The notes under the pieces are model-generated. The model had not been told where the DNA came from, made no database searches, and was given only the letters and a program-made list of their open reading frames with translations. From assembly GCA_052389915.1 (NCBI GenBank), contig JBQTHL010000026.1, positions 81,331 through 145,330 on the forward strand: a stretch of DNA of 64,000 nt. The letters are read 5' to 3'. The position numbers and the translations under genes were made by a program. Below are positions 55,367-63,666 of the stretch, in pieces. The stretch's first letter is position 1; each line of letters opens with the position of its first letter. This stretch comes from Panacagrimonas sp052389915. Lineage in GTDB: Bacteria > Pseudomonadota > Gammaproteobacteria > Nevskiales > Nevskiaceae.

Positions 55367-56134
55367 TTACCGCGGATGGTCCGCCTTCTCCTGCACCGCC
55401 GAACGGATCTGTTGCAGGTTCTCGCGCAGCAGGTCGGCAATCAGCTCTTCGGTTCGAGGATCTTGCAGCACCTGTTCGATCACGCGCATGGACGTATCGA
55501 TAACTGCCTCGGTGATGTCGCGCGCAAACGGCAGGCGCGACAGCCGCCCGGCCTGCGGATCGTCGCGCAGCTTCTCGGCAATCATGGCGCGCAGCGGCGC
55601 CTGGTTTTGCTCCAGCGCGCGCGCCACGTTGCCTGAAAACGTTCCCTTGGCCATCACTTGCTGCACTTCGTCGAGCATCGCGACGGTCACGGCGGAGCTG
55701 ATCGATTCGACGATCGCATTCTTGAAGCGGTTGACTAGGCGATAGGTGAATTCGTCGCCCAGCGCACGGTCGGCGGCGCGGCCGAAGCGGGCAAGCAGGA
55801 ACACGATGCGCACGACGCGGAACAATCGAAACGCGCGAACGGCCGGATGCTGCAAGGGAATCATTCCCAGCACCTCGTACCAGTCGCGTTTGACGTAATC
55901 GCCCGACCAGCCGGCTGCCCGCCAACGCCATACGAATTCCGCGGCAAAGATCGCGCAGATCGCGTAGTCGGCGGCAGAGATCAGTTCGCGCGTGTGCTCA
56001 TCCAGCTCCACCCACATCTCCCACACGAGCAGGCCCACCGAAAGCAGGGCGAGGGCCAGCATCAACCAGTCGAGCGGGCCGATCCTGTGGGCGGAGCTGG
56101 AAATATCGCGATGCGGCATCGGCGGGGTGCTCAT
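55367..56134 (-). CDS. voltage-sensor-domain membrane protein without a pore domain
   Basis: 255 residues from the ATG at 56134. Four segments: S1 (about 21-41), S2 (50-71, with acidic Asp56 and Glu66), S3 (about 82-95, with Asp84) and S4 (98-119), where Arg recurs every third position (R100, R103, R106, R109) plus R116 and R119. This is the ion-channel voltage-sensor pattern. No S5/S6 and no selectivity filter follow; instead comes a soluble helical tail of about 130 residues rich in Glu/Gln/Arg. Databases usually label such proteins 'ion transporter'. A proton channel like Hv1 or a sensor is possible. Confidence 0.78.
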   Translation of the reverse strand: MSTPPMPHRDISSSAHRIGPLDWLMLALALLSVGLLVWEMWVELDEHTRELISAADYAICAIFAAEFVWRWRAAGWSGDYVKRDWYEVLGMIPLQHPAVRAFRLFRVVRIVFLLARFGRAADRALGDEFTYRLVNRFKNAIVESISSAVTVAMLDEVQQVMAKGTFSGNVARALEQNQAPLRAMIAEKLRDDPQAGRLSRLPFARDITEAVIDTSMRVIEQVLQDPRTEELIADLLRENLQQIRSAVQEKADHPR

Positions 56135-56329
56135 GACGCACGCTACGCAAGCGTGCTCCGAAGGGTCAAGCATCGGACGGCCCCAGCAATCCCGGGGGAC
56201 GCGCCTGCGTAGCCGATTCTGATACCCGCGTGAGCCGAACTTGGTAGACCCAAACTCCCGACTGGAAATACTAGGCTTCGAGGCGCGTTCTGCGCCAAGA
56301 TACGGTCTGCAACCTAGGAGAACGCAAAC

Positions 56330-57105
56330 ATGAAAGTCGAACCCCTTTCCACCGATTACACGATGTGGAAGGTCCTGGCCTGGACCGGCCCGGTCTTCTT
56401 CATCGGCTTCTTCTGCATGTGGGGCCTGCTGGCGGACAACTTCCCGCCGATGGCCGCCTCCACGTCCGCCCAGGACATGTGGCAGCACTACAAGGACTTG
56501 CAGACCCAGATCATGATCGGCATGTCCGTGTGCATGGTCCTGGGCTCCTGCTACATGACCTTCGGCGCCGCGGTGTCACGCGTCATGCGCCGCATCGAAG
56601 GGCCGGAAGGCATGCTGGCTAGCGTCGAGATGATGGGCGCCACCATCACCTACTGTCCGATCGTCGTCGCCTGCGGTATCTGGCTCACCGCCGCCATGCA
56701 GGTGGACGTGCTGGCGCCGGACATGATCAAGACCATGTACTTCCTGGGCTGGATGATCATCGACATCGCCTACATGGTGACGAGCTGGCAGATCATCGCG
56801 GCCGCGGTGGTGTTCCTGCGCGACAAGCGCGAGAAGAAGCTGGTGCCGGCGTGGGTGAGCTGGTGGGGCTTCGTCACCGTCGATCGTTCTTCCCGGTGAG
56901 CCTGATCCCGTTCTTCATGGACGGTCCGTTCGCGTTCCACGGCATGTTCAACTTCTGGATTGCGTTCCCCACCTGGTACATCTGGATCGTGTCGATGTCG
57001 ATCTTCATCATCAAGGCGGTGAACCGCATCGAGATCGAAGACGGCGCCAAGCAGGCCGCTGAAGCAGGGGCTCGCGGATCCTCAGCGATGCCGGCGACCC
57101 GCTAA
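56330..57105 (+). pseudogene. multi-pass membrane protein, frameshifted
   Basis: Two overlapping frames make one protein. 56330-56899 gives 189 residues with four helices and stops just after VSWWGFVTV. The next frame picks up at about 56870 with FFPVSLIPFFMDGPFAFHGMFNFW and ends at 57105. A one-base deletion in GATCGTTC (about 56880-56886) explains it. Total about 255 residues with six helices. It lies 7 bp before norE, so probably an accessory membrane protein of the same unit. Family not named. Real mutation versus sequencing error is undecided. Confidence 0.75.
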
Positions 57106-57112
57106 AGCTTCG

Positions 57113-57697
57113 GTGGAGGCTGCCACAACCGGCACCAAGGAAAACCAGCGCCTTCCCGGAGTGGAAGGCGTCTGGGTTTTCATCGGCGCCGACATGGTTT
57201 TTTTTGCCGTGCTGTTCGTGTCGTTCATGCTCGGGCGCTTGGAGCATCCCGAGCTGTTCGAGGTCTCGCGCCTCACGCTGAACCCGGACTTCGGCGGCAT
57301 CAACACGCTGATTCTGCTGACCAGCTCCTGGTTCGTGGTGCTCGCCGTGGAAGCCGCCAAGCGCGATCGTCTCCATGAGATTCCGCGCTGGCTGGGTGCG
57401 GCATTCATCTGCGGCCTCGCGTTCGGGGTGTCGAAGGCCATCGAGTACGGCGGAAAGCTGCATGCCGGCATTTCACCGGTGAGCAACGACTTCTACATGT
57501 ACTACTACGTGCTCACGGGTTTCCACCTGCTGCACGTCACCGCCGGCTCGATCATGTTGCTGGTGTTCTGGAAGATGTCCCGCGCTCGCGCTTTCGGCAG
57601 TTCGCGCATTGTGGTGCTGGAGTGCGGCGCCACCTACTGGCACATGGTCGATCTGCTGTGGATCGTGCTGTTCCCGCTGCTGTACCTGATGCGCTAG
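57113..57697 (+). CDS. norE: heme-copper oxidase subunit III family protein (NorE-like)
   Basis: 194 residues from a GTG start. Five hydrophobic helices with the family pattern: GVEGVWVFIGADMVFFAVLF, then LTSSWFVVLAVEAAKRD, YYVLTGFHLLHVTAGS and the C-terminal TYWHMVDLLWIVLFPLLYL. Small subunit III proteins of this length are NorE-like, known to assist nitric oxide reductase. No norCB is in the window. It is followed by norF after 3 bp. Confidence 0.82.
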   Translation: MEAATTGTKENQRLPGVEGVWVFIGADMVFFAVLFVSFMLGRLEHPELFEVSRLTLNPDFGGINTLILLTSSWFVVLAVEAAKRDRLHEIPRWLGAAFICGLAFGVSKAIEYGGKLHAGISPVSNDFYMYYYVLTGFHLLHVTAGSIMLLVFWKMSRARAFGSSRIVVLECGATYWHMVDLLWIVLFPLLYLMR

Positions 57698-57700
57698 CCA

Positions 57701-57973
57701 ATGGAACTGCTGCGCAGAACCTCGACCCAGATCTGGCTGGTGCTAATGCTCGCCACCATCGTGACCACCTGGGGTTTGTCGAAGGACGCCTTCGCGGCGA
57801 AATTCGCGACCGTGTCGATCTTCCTGATTGCCGCCTTCAAGGTGCGGCTGGTGCTGCTGCACTTCATGGAACTGCGCCACGCCCCGATGCCGGTGCGACT
57901 GGTCTTCGAAGCCTGGGTGCTCCTGGCCACGGCGGCGATTCTGGGTATCTATCTCCAGACCACGCCGGCGTAG
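57701..57973 (+). CDS. norF: cytochrome c oxidase subunit IV-like protein (NorF-like)
   Basis: 90 residues, three helices. The segment AAFKVRLVLLHFMELRHAP is characteristic of prokaryotic COX4/NorF-type small subunits. Paired with norE in the same order as in nor operons, but the catalytic genes norC/norB are absent here. A REP-like hairpin follows at 57978. Confidence 0.82.
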   Translation: MELLRRTSTQIWLVLMLATIVTTWGLSKDAFAAKFATVSIFLIAAFKVRLVLLHFMELRHAPMPVRLVFEAWVLLATAAILGIYLQTTPA

Positions 57974-57977
57974 CGGA

Positions 57978-58046
57978 GTAGCCCGGATGAAATCCGGGAC
58001 GCGCAGTTCGTCTACGCAGGATGGCCCCGGATTTCATCCGGGCTAC
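57978..58046. repeat. REP-like hairpin pair, family D copy 1 (GTAG...CTAC)
   Basis: GTAGCCCGGATGAAATCCGGG from 57978 and CCCCGGATTTCATCCGGG then CTAC ending 58046. The first and last 13 bases are perfect inverted repeats. It is intergenic between the convergent norF and AraC genes. A decayed relative is at 45086. Confidence 0.85.
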
Positions 58047-58078
58047 TTCTACTTCAGGCCCTGACGAAGGCCCTGCGC

Positions 58079-58975
58079 TCAGTGCGTCAGCCGGAATCGC
58101 GCCGGCGTGCAGCCAGCCAGGCTGCGGAACACGCAAGTAAAGTGCGACTGGCTGGAAAAGCCGAGTTCCTGCGCGATGTAACCCACGTCGAGATCGGTCT
58201 CGCGCAACATCTTCTTGGCCAGGGTAACCCGCCGCGTGCTCAGGTATTGATGGGGCGAGAGCCCGACCGCGGCCTTGAACGCGGAGGTGAAGGCCGCGCG
58301 ACTCAGGCCAGTGAAGCGAGCGAGTTCGTCGATGCTGAGTTTGCCGTCCAGGCCGCGGTCGATGTAGCCGATCAGTTCGCCCAGCGAGGTGCATCCCAGC
58401 CTCTGGCCTGCCTCAGCCGGACCGAGCAGGCCGGGCTCCGATTTCACGCTCCACTGGTTCAGGTGGCAGAGCAGAACGTCGGCCAGCTTGGGAACGTAAT
58501 CCGGGCGTAGTGTCTCGCCGGATCGCGCCGCACGCAGCAGGGCTTCCATGCCGGCGGCTGCGAAGTCGTCACGAAACGCAAAACGTGAAATGGCGGGTTC
58601 GGCCAGCGCGTCCAGGTCCTCGGCCTGCACGATGCCGGCTGCGGCTTTCGGAACGTGCAAGGTCACCAGGCTGATCTTGCCTTCGGTGCGAAACGCGGCG
58701 GTTCTTCCGGGGCGGAGCAAGGTCAGCAAACCGGGAGCAGAGCAACCCCGGCTCAGACCCTGGTCGGTGATGGCCCGAACGCTGCGCGAGCCGCCCAGGT
58801 GCAGGGCAATGATGAGGTCGTCCGATGCGGCCAGCTCGAAACCTTCCATCGGCTGGGTGCTCCAGCCGTAAATGCCGACTCCGTTCGACGAAGCGGTTTC
58901 CTGCACCACTTCGGGCGCCGCACGAAACGCCGTCTCCATGGCTTCGGCGGACCGCAGGTTTATCGAATTCCCCAT
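58079..58975 (-). CDS. AraC family transcriptional regulator
   Basis: 298 residues. The N-terminal 180 residues look like a cupin-type sensing domain; the C-terminal 100 have the two AraC helix-turn-helices (LSIDELARFTGLSRAAFTSAFKAAVG, then VGYIAQELGFSSQSHFTCVFRSLAGCTPARFR). It is divergent from the TonB-dependent receptor gene across 225 bp and is the obvious candidate for its control. Confidence 0.88.
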   Translation of the reverse strand: MGNSINLRSAEAMETAFRAAPEVVQETASSNGVGIYGWSTQPMEGFELAASDDLIIALHLGGSRSVRAITDQGLSRGCSAPGLLTLLRPGRTAAFRTEGKISLVTLHVPKAAAGIVQAEDLDALAEPAISRFAFRDDFAAAGMEALLRAARSGETLRPDYVPKLADVLLCHLNQWSVKSEPGLLGPAEAGQRLGCTSLGELIGYIDRGLDGKLSIDELARFTGLSRAAFTSAFKAAVGLSPHQYLSTRRVTLAKKMLRETDLDVGYIAQELGFSSQSHFTCVFRSLAGCTPARFRLTH

Positions 58976-59200
58976 CTGGCTTCTCCTTCACTTGCCGATT
59001 CCATCATCGATCTCAGCCGATTCTGATAGTCCCGCGGCGCCTCGTGAATATAGTTCCCACCAAGATAGTAGGCAACCATATCGGTTTTGTTTCGACGGTC
59101 TGGGTTTGGCGGATTCCTCGTCACGGCAGGGAAGCCGGTCGAGGTTCATACACACAGAGCGCTCCGTTTTGGGCGCTACACGGGCGAGAGGAATCATCGG

Positions 59201-61816
59201 ATGAGCAAGGGACAGAGTCTCAAGAAGCTGGCGTGGATCGTGGCGGTCGAACTGGCCTTGATGCAGCCGGCCTTCGCCCAGGACGAACCCGCTCCGACGC
59301 CCCTGGCGCCGGAGTCCGCGACTGCGGAAGCCCAGCCCGAGTTGGGGGTTGCGCCTTCTGCAGAAACCGTCGCCGAAACTCCCGTCGAGCCCAGCGCGAC
59401 GTCGGCCGCGCAGGCTGTCCCCAGCGGGACGTCCACCGCGGAGGCTATCTCGGCAGCCGAGCCTGAAGCCGACGACTCGCCGCGCTCACGCGTGTTCGAA
59501 GAGATCATCGTCACCGCGCAGAAGCGCGAAGAGAATCTGGTCGACGTGCCGGTCACAGTGCAGGCCTTCAGTGCTGAAGCCCTGGACGCTCGCGGCATCA
59601 GCTCGACCATGGATTTGATGAAGGCCACACCCGGCCTGGATTTCGGCGTGCAGGCCGGCGACTTCGCCAGCGTGTTCCTGCGCGGCATCGGTTCGGAAGC
59701 CTGGCTGACCTCGGACCCCAGCGTCGCGAGCTACGTCGACGGCGTGTACTACTCGTTCACGCCCTCGCTGATTCAGGATTTGGGCGGCATCGAGCGCGTG
59801 GAAGTGCTCAAGGGACCGCAGGGCACCCTGTTTGGGCGCAACGCGATCGCGGGCGCGATCAGCGTCATCACCAAGGAGCCCGATTTCGAGGAGCGAAGCG
59901 TCACCGTCGATTCCTACTCCGGCTCCTACCAGGGCGACACCGGCCAGGACGATGCTTTCGCCATCTCCAAGACCACCATCTTCGCCAACGTTCCCTTGAC
60001 CGAAACCCTGGCGATGAATGTGTCCTCGTTCTTCGAGTACGACAAGCAGCAGTGGGACAACGAGAGCACTGTCGGCGGAGAACCGGTGCCGGCCAAGAAA
60101 ACCTATAGCGCGCGAGTCAAGATGCGCTGGCAGCCCACGGAGGAATTCGAGCTTCGCGGCACGCTCCAGGGCAGCAAGCGCGAGGGCACGGCCACACTCG
60201 CCGCCAACATCCGACCCACCCCGCTGGGCCGAATCCTCTTCGGCGTGGACGGCGTGGACGAGAACAAGCGCATCGTCAATCCGGGTCTGCCGATCTACGG
60301 CCACCTCGGCTCCACCGTGGCCAACCTCACCGGCTTCTATTACAAGCCCTGGTTCGATACCAAGCTGCTCGGCAGCGTGCAGGTTCACAGCAACCCCTAC
60401 AACTACGACTACGACGGCGCCGAAGCGCCCATCGCCTCCTTCATCGTCCACAAGCACTACGCCAAGATCCAGGAAGCCGAGTTGCAGTTTTCGTCCAACG
60501 ACACCTCCTGGGGTTCGGACTGGCTGACCTGGACCGGCGGTGCGTTCTACTTCCGCAACACGCAGGGCTTCGATCCGGTGGAGTTGACGGTGGGCGGCTT
60601 CGACCCGAGTTCGATCGACACGATTACGGCGTCTCTTCCTCTCGTGGGAGAAATTCTGCAAACGGGCATCGTTTCGCAACTGGGAGTGGATCAGGCGCTC
60701 GAAGGCCGAGTGCTTCCCCTGTTGAGCGATGGGCTCGGGTTTCCAGCCTACGCCTTGTCCAATATCGGAACGCTGCGAACCGAGTCCAGGTCGTTCTACT
60801 TGCAGGCGACGGCAAAGCTCGCCGACTGGGTGTCCCTGACCCTGGGCGGCCGCTACCAGCACGAAAGACGCGGCGTCCTCGAATCCGTGACCTCGCTGAG
60901 GATTGGCCAGGGCGCAGTTGAGGTCTTTCCCTGGACGGCGGCCCGCGACGCGCGCGACAACCCGCTCACTACCGATACGCTTCCGCTCACGGCGTTCACG
61001 AAGGGATTCACGCCGAAGGTCACGCTCGATTTCCGACCCTTCGACGACGATACGCTGATCTTCCTGACCTACCAGAAAGCGATCAAGGCGCACTCGTACA
61101 ACGCCTTCGCCTTCTACCTGCGTCCGGCCTATGTTCCCGAGGAAAAGATCCGGGCCTACGAAGTGGGTTTCAAGGGCAGCCTGCTCGACGGTGTGATGCG
61201 CTACAGCGTAGGTGTATTCAAGTACGAACTCGAGAATCTCCAGACCCAGTTCATCTCCCTGCTCAACGGCGGTGCACTCTCGCTGGACGTGGCCGGCGAC
61301 GCGGAATCCAAGGGTATCGATTTCGACATCACCACCTTCGTGCTTCCCAGCATTTTCGACAGCCTGGTGGTGACGGCCAACGGCGCCTTCATCGACGCGA
61401 CCTACACCGAGTACAAGAACGGCGACGGCCAGAATCTGACGACCGGACTGTTCTCCACCGGCAACGATTACACGGGCAACCGGGTGACGCGTACGCCGGA
61501 CTTCTCGGGTTCGATTGCCATCACCAACACCTGGCAGATTCCGAGCGGGTCCATCGAAGTCAGCGCCAACATGTACCACAACAGCGGCTTCTTCTACGTG
61601 GCATCCGAAGATCCCCGGTACGAACAGGAGGCTTACGACCTGATCGGCGCCAAGGTCAGCTATCTCTGGGACCGCTACCGGTTGCGTACCACGCTCTCGG
61701 TGGAAAACCTGACCGACGAGTTCTACACCACCGGAACCCTGATTCTCGACCCCGGCATGCTGGCCACCCTCGGGTTACAGAGAACCGTCGGGCTCAAGTT
61801 CCAGTACTCGTTCTGA
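59201..61816 (+). CDS. TonB-dependent receptor
   Basis: 871 residues from the ATG at 59201 with GAGAGGAA upstream. Signal peptide 1-25 (cut after AFAQ). A long Ala/Pro/Glu-rich linker (26-95) precedes the TonB-box-like EEIIVTAQKREENL and plug domain (VTVQAF, GVQAGDFASVFLRGIGS, GIERVEVLKGPQGTLFGRNA). The barrel ends in FQYSF. It imports a substrate across the outer membrane; the sequence resembles the receptors common in hydrophobic-compound degraders. It precedes OmpA- and TonB-type genes. Confidence 0.93.
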   Translation: MSKGQSLKKLAWIVAVELALMQPAFAQDEPAPTPLAPESATAEAQPELGVAPSAETVAETPVEPSATSAAQAVPSGTSTAEAISAAEPEADDSPRSRVFEEIIVTAQKREENLVDVPVTVQAFSAEALDARGISSTMDLMKATPGLDFGVQAGDFASVFLRGIGSEAWLTSDPSVASYVDGVYYSFTPSLIQDLGGIERVEVLKGPQGTLFGRNAIAGAISVITKEPDFEERSVTVDSYSGSYQGDTGQDDAFAISKTTIFANVPLTETLAMNVSSFFEYDKQQWDNESTVGGEPVPAKKTYSARVKMRWQPTEEFELRGTLQGSKREGTATLAANIRPTPLGRILFGVDGVDENKRIVNPGLPIYGHLGSTVANLTGFYYKPWFDTKLLGSVQVHSNPYNYDYDGAEAPIASFIVHKHYAKIQEAELQFSSNDTSWGSDWLTWTGGAFYFRNTQGFDPVELTVGGFDPSSIDTITASLPLVGEILQTGIVSQLGVDQALEGRVLPLLSDGLGFPAYALSNIGTLRTESRSFYLQATAKLADWVSLTLGGRYQHERRGVLESVTSLRIGQGAVEVFPWTAARDARDNPLTTDTLPLTAFTKGFTPKVTLDFRPFDDDTLIFLTYQKAIKAHSYNAFAFYLRPAYVPEEKIRAYEVGFKGSLLDGVMRYSVGVFKYELENLQTQFISLLNGGALSLDVAGDAESKGIDFDITTFVLPSIFDSLVVTANGAFIDATYTEYKNGDGQNLTTGLFSTGNDYTGNRVTRTPDFSGSIAITNTWQIPSGSIEVSANMYHNSGFFYVASEDPRYEQEAYDLIGAKVSYLWDRYRLRTTLSVENLTDEFYTTGTLILDPGMLATLGLQRTVGLKFQYSF

Positions 61817-61901
61817 GCTTTTCGACAACCATAATTCTGCGGCCGCCTGGCGGGGGGTTGTCCTTGGGCGTGCCATCAAAAAATTCGGGAGAAGTTTGAT
61901 C

Positions 61902-63389
61902 ATGAAAGCATTCCGCACAAGTTGGGGAACGTGGGTAGCAGTAGCCCTGTTGGGAACACTGGGCTCTGTGCAGGCGCAGTACGAAACGAGCGGTGCGGCG
62001 GCCGGTGCACCCGCAGCGGGCGGATCAGCGGAAGCCAACGTGGTGGACGAGTCCGCACGGCCGCTGGTCGATGGCTCGTACGCCGCGATCATGGCGCAGT
62101 ACAAGCAGACCGAGAGCGACGAGGTTCTGGACGGTGCGCCGGGTGGAATCGCGTTGCTCGGCTATCGTGCCGGCTCCTACGGCATCGAGGCCGGCATCGG
62201 GTATGTGAGGGACTCGGACGTCAATCTCCAGCAGTTCACCGCCAACCTGCTGCTGTTCCCGTTCGATTCGATGCCGATGCTTTACGGGCTCGTGGGTGCC
62301 GGTTCGATCCGCTATGCCAAGTACCCCATCGAAAGAGGTCCGCTGCCGATTGCAGGCGGCGACGATTTCAACACGGTGACCTTGCAGGCAGGCTTGGGAT
62401 ACCTGTTTCCCTTCGCCTGGGGCCGCTACGAGTACGCCGTTCGCGTCGAAGGGCTCTATCGCTACGGCGACCGTTTCAAGGAACGCGAAAGCGACTTCGA
62501 GCAGGATATTCGAGCGCCCTCGGAGTTCCAGGACATCCTGCTCAACATCGGACTTCAATTGCCGTTGCGCAAGAAACCGCTGCCTCCCGCTCCGCCTCCT
62601 CCTGTTGAAGTGGTGGCTCCTGCTGCGATCTGCGCCGACACCCTCGACAACGACGGTGACGGCCTCATCGACTTCCCTGGCGATCCTGGCTGCAGCGCTG
62701 CGGATGACACCGACGAAACCGATCCGCCGCAGTGCAGCGACGGAAAGGACAACGATGGCGACGGTCTGATCGACTTCCCCGGCGACAAGGGCTGCACCGG
62801 TGCTGACGACAACGACGAAGTCGATCCCTGCAAGACCCCGGCACCGGGCGAGCGCATTTCGCTCAAGGGCTGCGGACTGGGCGACATCATTATTCTGAGA
62901 GGCGTCAACTTCGAGTTCGACAAGGCGCGGCTCACCACCAACGCCAAGACCATCCTCGACAACGTCGGCGAAGAACTCACCGCCTATCCCGAGATCGAGG
63001 TGGAGCTGAGCGGCCACACCGACTCGAAGGGTTCGGACGAGTACAACCAGAACCTGTCCGAACGTCGCGCCGATTCGGTCAAGGCTTATCTGGTCAAGAA
63101 GGACATTGCCGACAGCCGCATGACCACTGCCGGCCTGGGTGAAGCCCAGCCGGTGGCCGACAACGAAACCGACGAAGGGCGCGAACTCAATCGCCGGGTC
63201 GAGTTGAAGGTGACCAAGGGCGTCGCCGCCGGCGGACCGACGCTGGCGACCCAGACCGCGGGTGAGCCGGCCGTGGTGGCAGACCCTTCTGAAGACGCAG
63301 CGGGCGATACGGTTCCAGCCGCCGCACCGGTGGAACCGGCTCCTGCGGACGCGGCGCCGAGCGATCCGTTCGCCAACGCGACGCCCTGA
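61902..63389 (+). CDS. OmpA family protein with acidic Ca-binding-type repeats
   Basis: 495 residues from the ATG at 61902 with GGGAGAAG upstream. Signal peptide 1-25. An N-terminal eight-strand-type barrel reaches about residue 220, then a Pro-rich hinge. Two tandem acidic modules of about 30 residues follow, each with LDNDGDGLIDFPGD or KDNDGDGLIDFPGD and bracketing Cys, like thrombospondin type-3/calcium-binding repeats. The OmpA peptidoglycan-binding domain spans about 330-440 (NFEFDKARLT, LSGHTDSKGSDEYNQNLSERRA). The C-terminal 55 residues are Ala/Pro-rich. Confidence 0.9.
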   Translation: MKAFRTSWGTWVAVALLGTLGSVQAQYETSGAAAGAPAAGGSAEANVVDESARPLVDGSYAAIMAQYKQTESDEVLDGAPGGIALLGYRAGSYGIEAGIGYVRDSDVNLQQFTANLLLFPFDSMPMLYGLVGAGSIRYAKYPIERGPLPIAGGDDFNTVTLQAGLGYLFPFAWGRYEYAVRVEGLYRYGDRFKERESDFEQDIRAPSEFQDILLNIGLQLPLRKKPLPPAPPPPVEVVAPAAICADTLDNDGDGLIDFPGDPGCSAADDTDETDPPQCSDGKDNDGDGLIDFPGDKGCTGADDNDEVDPCKTPAPGERISLKGCGLGDIIILRGVNFEFDKARLTTNAKTILDNVGEELTAYPEIEVELSGHTDSKGSDEYNQNLSERRADSVKAYLVKKDIADSRMTTAGLGEAQPVADNETDEGRELNRRVELKVTKGVAAGGPTLATQTAGEPAVVADPSEDAAGDTVPAAAPVEPAPADAAPSDPFANATP

Positions 63390-63518
63390 GAGCTAGCCCT
63401 CTCCGGGAGTCTTATCGTCATCGGTGTTCGGGCCGTTCCAATGAAGGAACGGCCCGGCAAGTATCTCCCGCGAAGACGGCGATTCAGTCGATCATGGTCT
63501 GAAAGCGTGGAGTTGAAA

Positions 63519-63534
63519 ACAAACAATTGTTTGT
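63519..63534. promoter_or_regulatory. 16-bp perfect palindrome upstream of tonB
   Basis: ACAAACAATTGTTTGT, a perfect dyad in the 277-bp gap between the OmpA gene and tonB, 133 bp before the tonB ATG. AT-rich in a GC-rich region, so an operator for a dimeric repressor (TetR-like or similar) is plausible. No T-rich terminator accompanies it. Confidence 0.5.
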
Positions 63535-63666
63535 GTACTCTCCGTCGCAGTCGTGAGCCTTGGACCTAGGGGCGCTCAGCGGGTCAAGGACGGCCCGCCG
63601 TCGATGTGATGCAAGCGACTCGTGGTTTTCCATTCAAGGTTTCATTCACCGCATCAACGAATCGAA

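Noticed and set aside
56850..56900. Programmed -1 frameshifting in the membrane gene before norE
   Set aside because: No X-XXY-YYZ slippery heptamer or downstream pseudoknot is visible; a one-base deletion or sequencing error is simpler.
45226..58046. Intact genomic island or prophage at tRNA-Leu
   Set aside because: No integrase, transposase or phage gene, and no second copy of the tRNA 3' end within the window.
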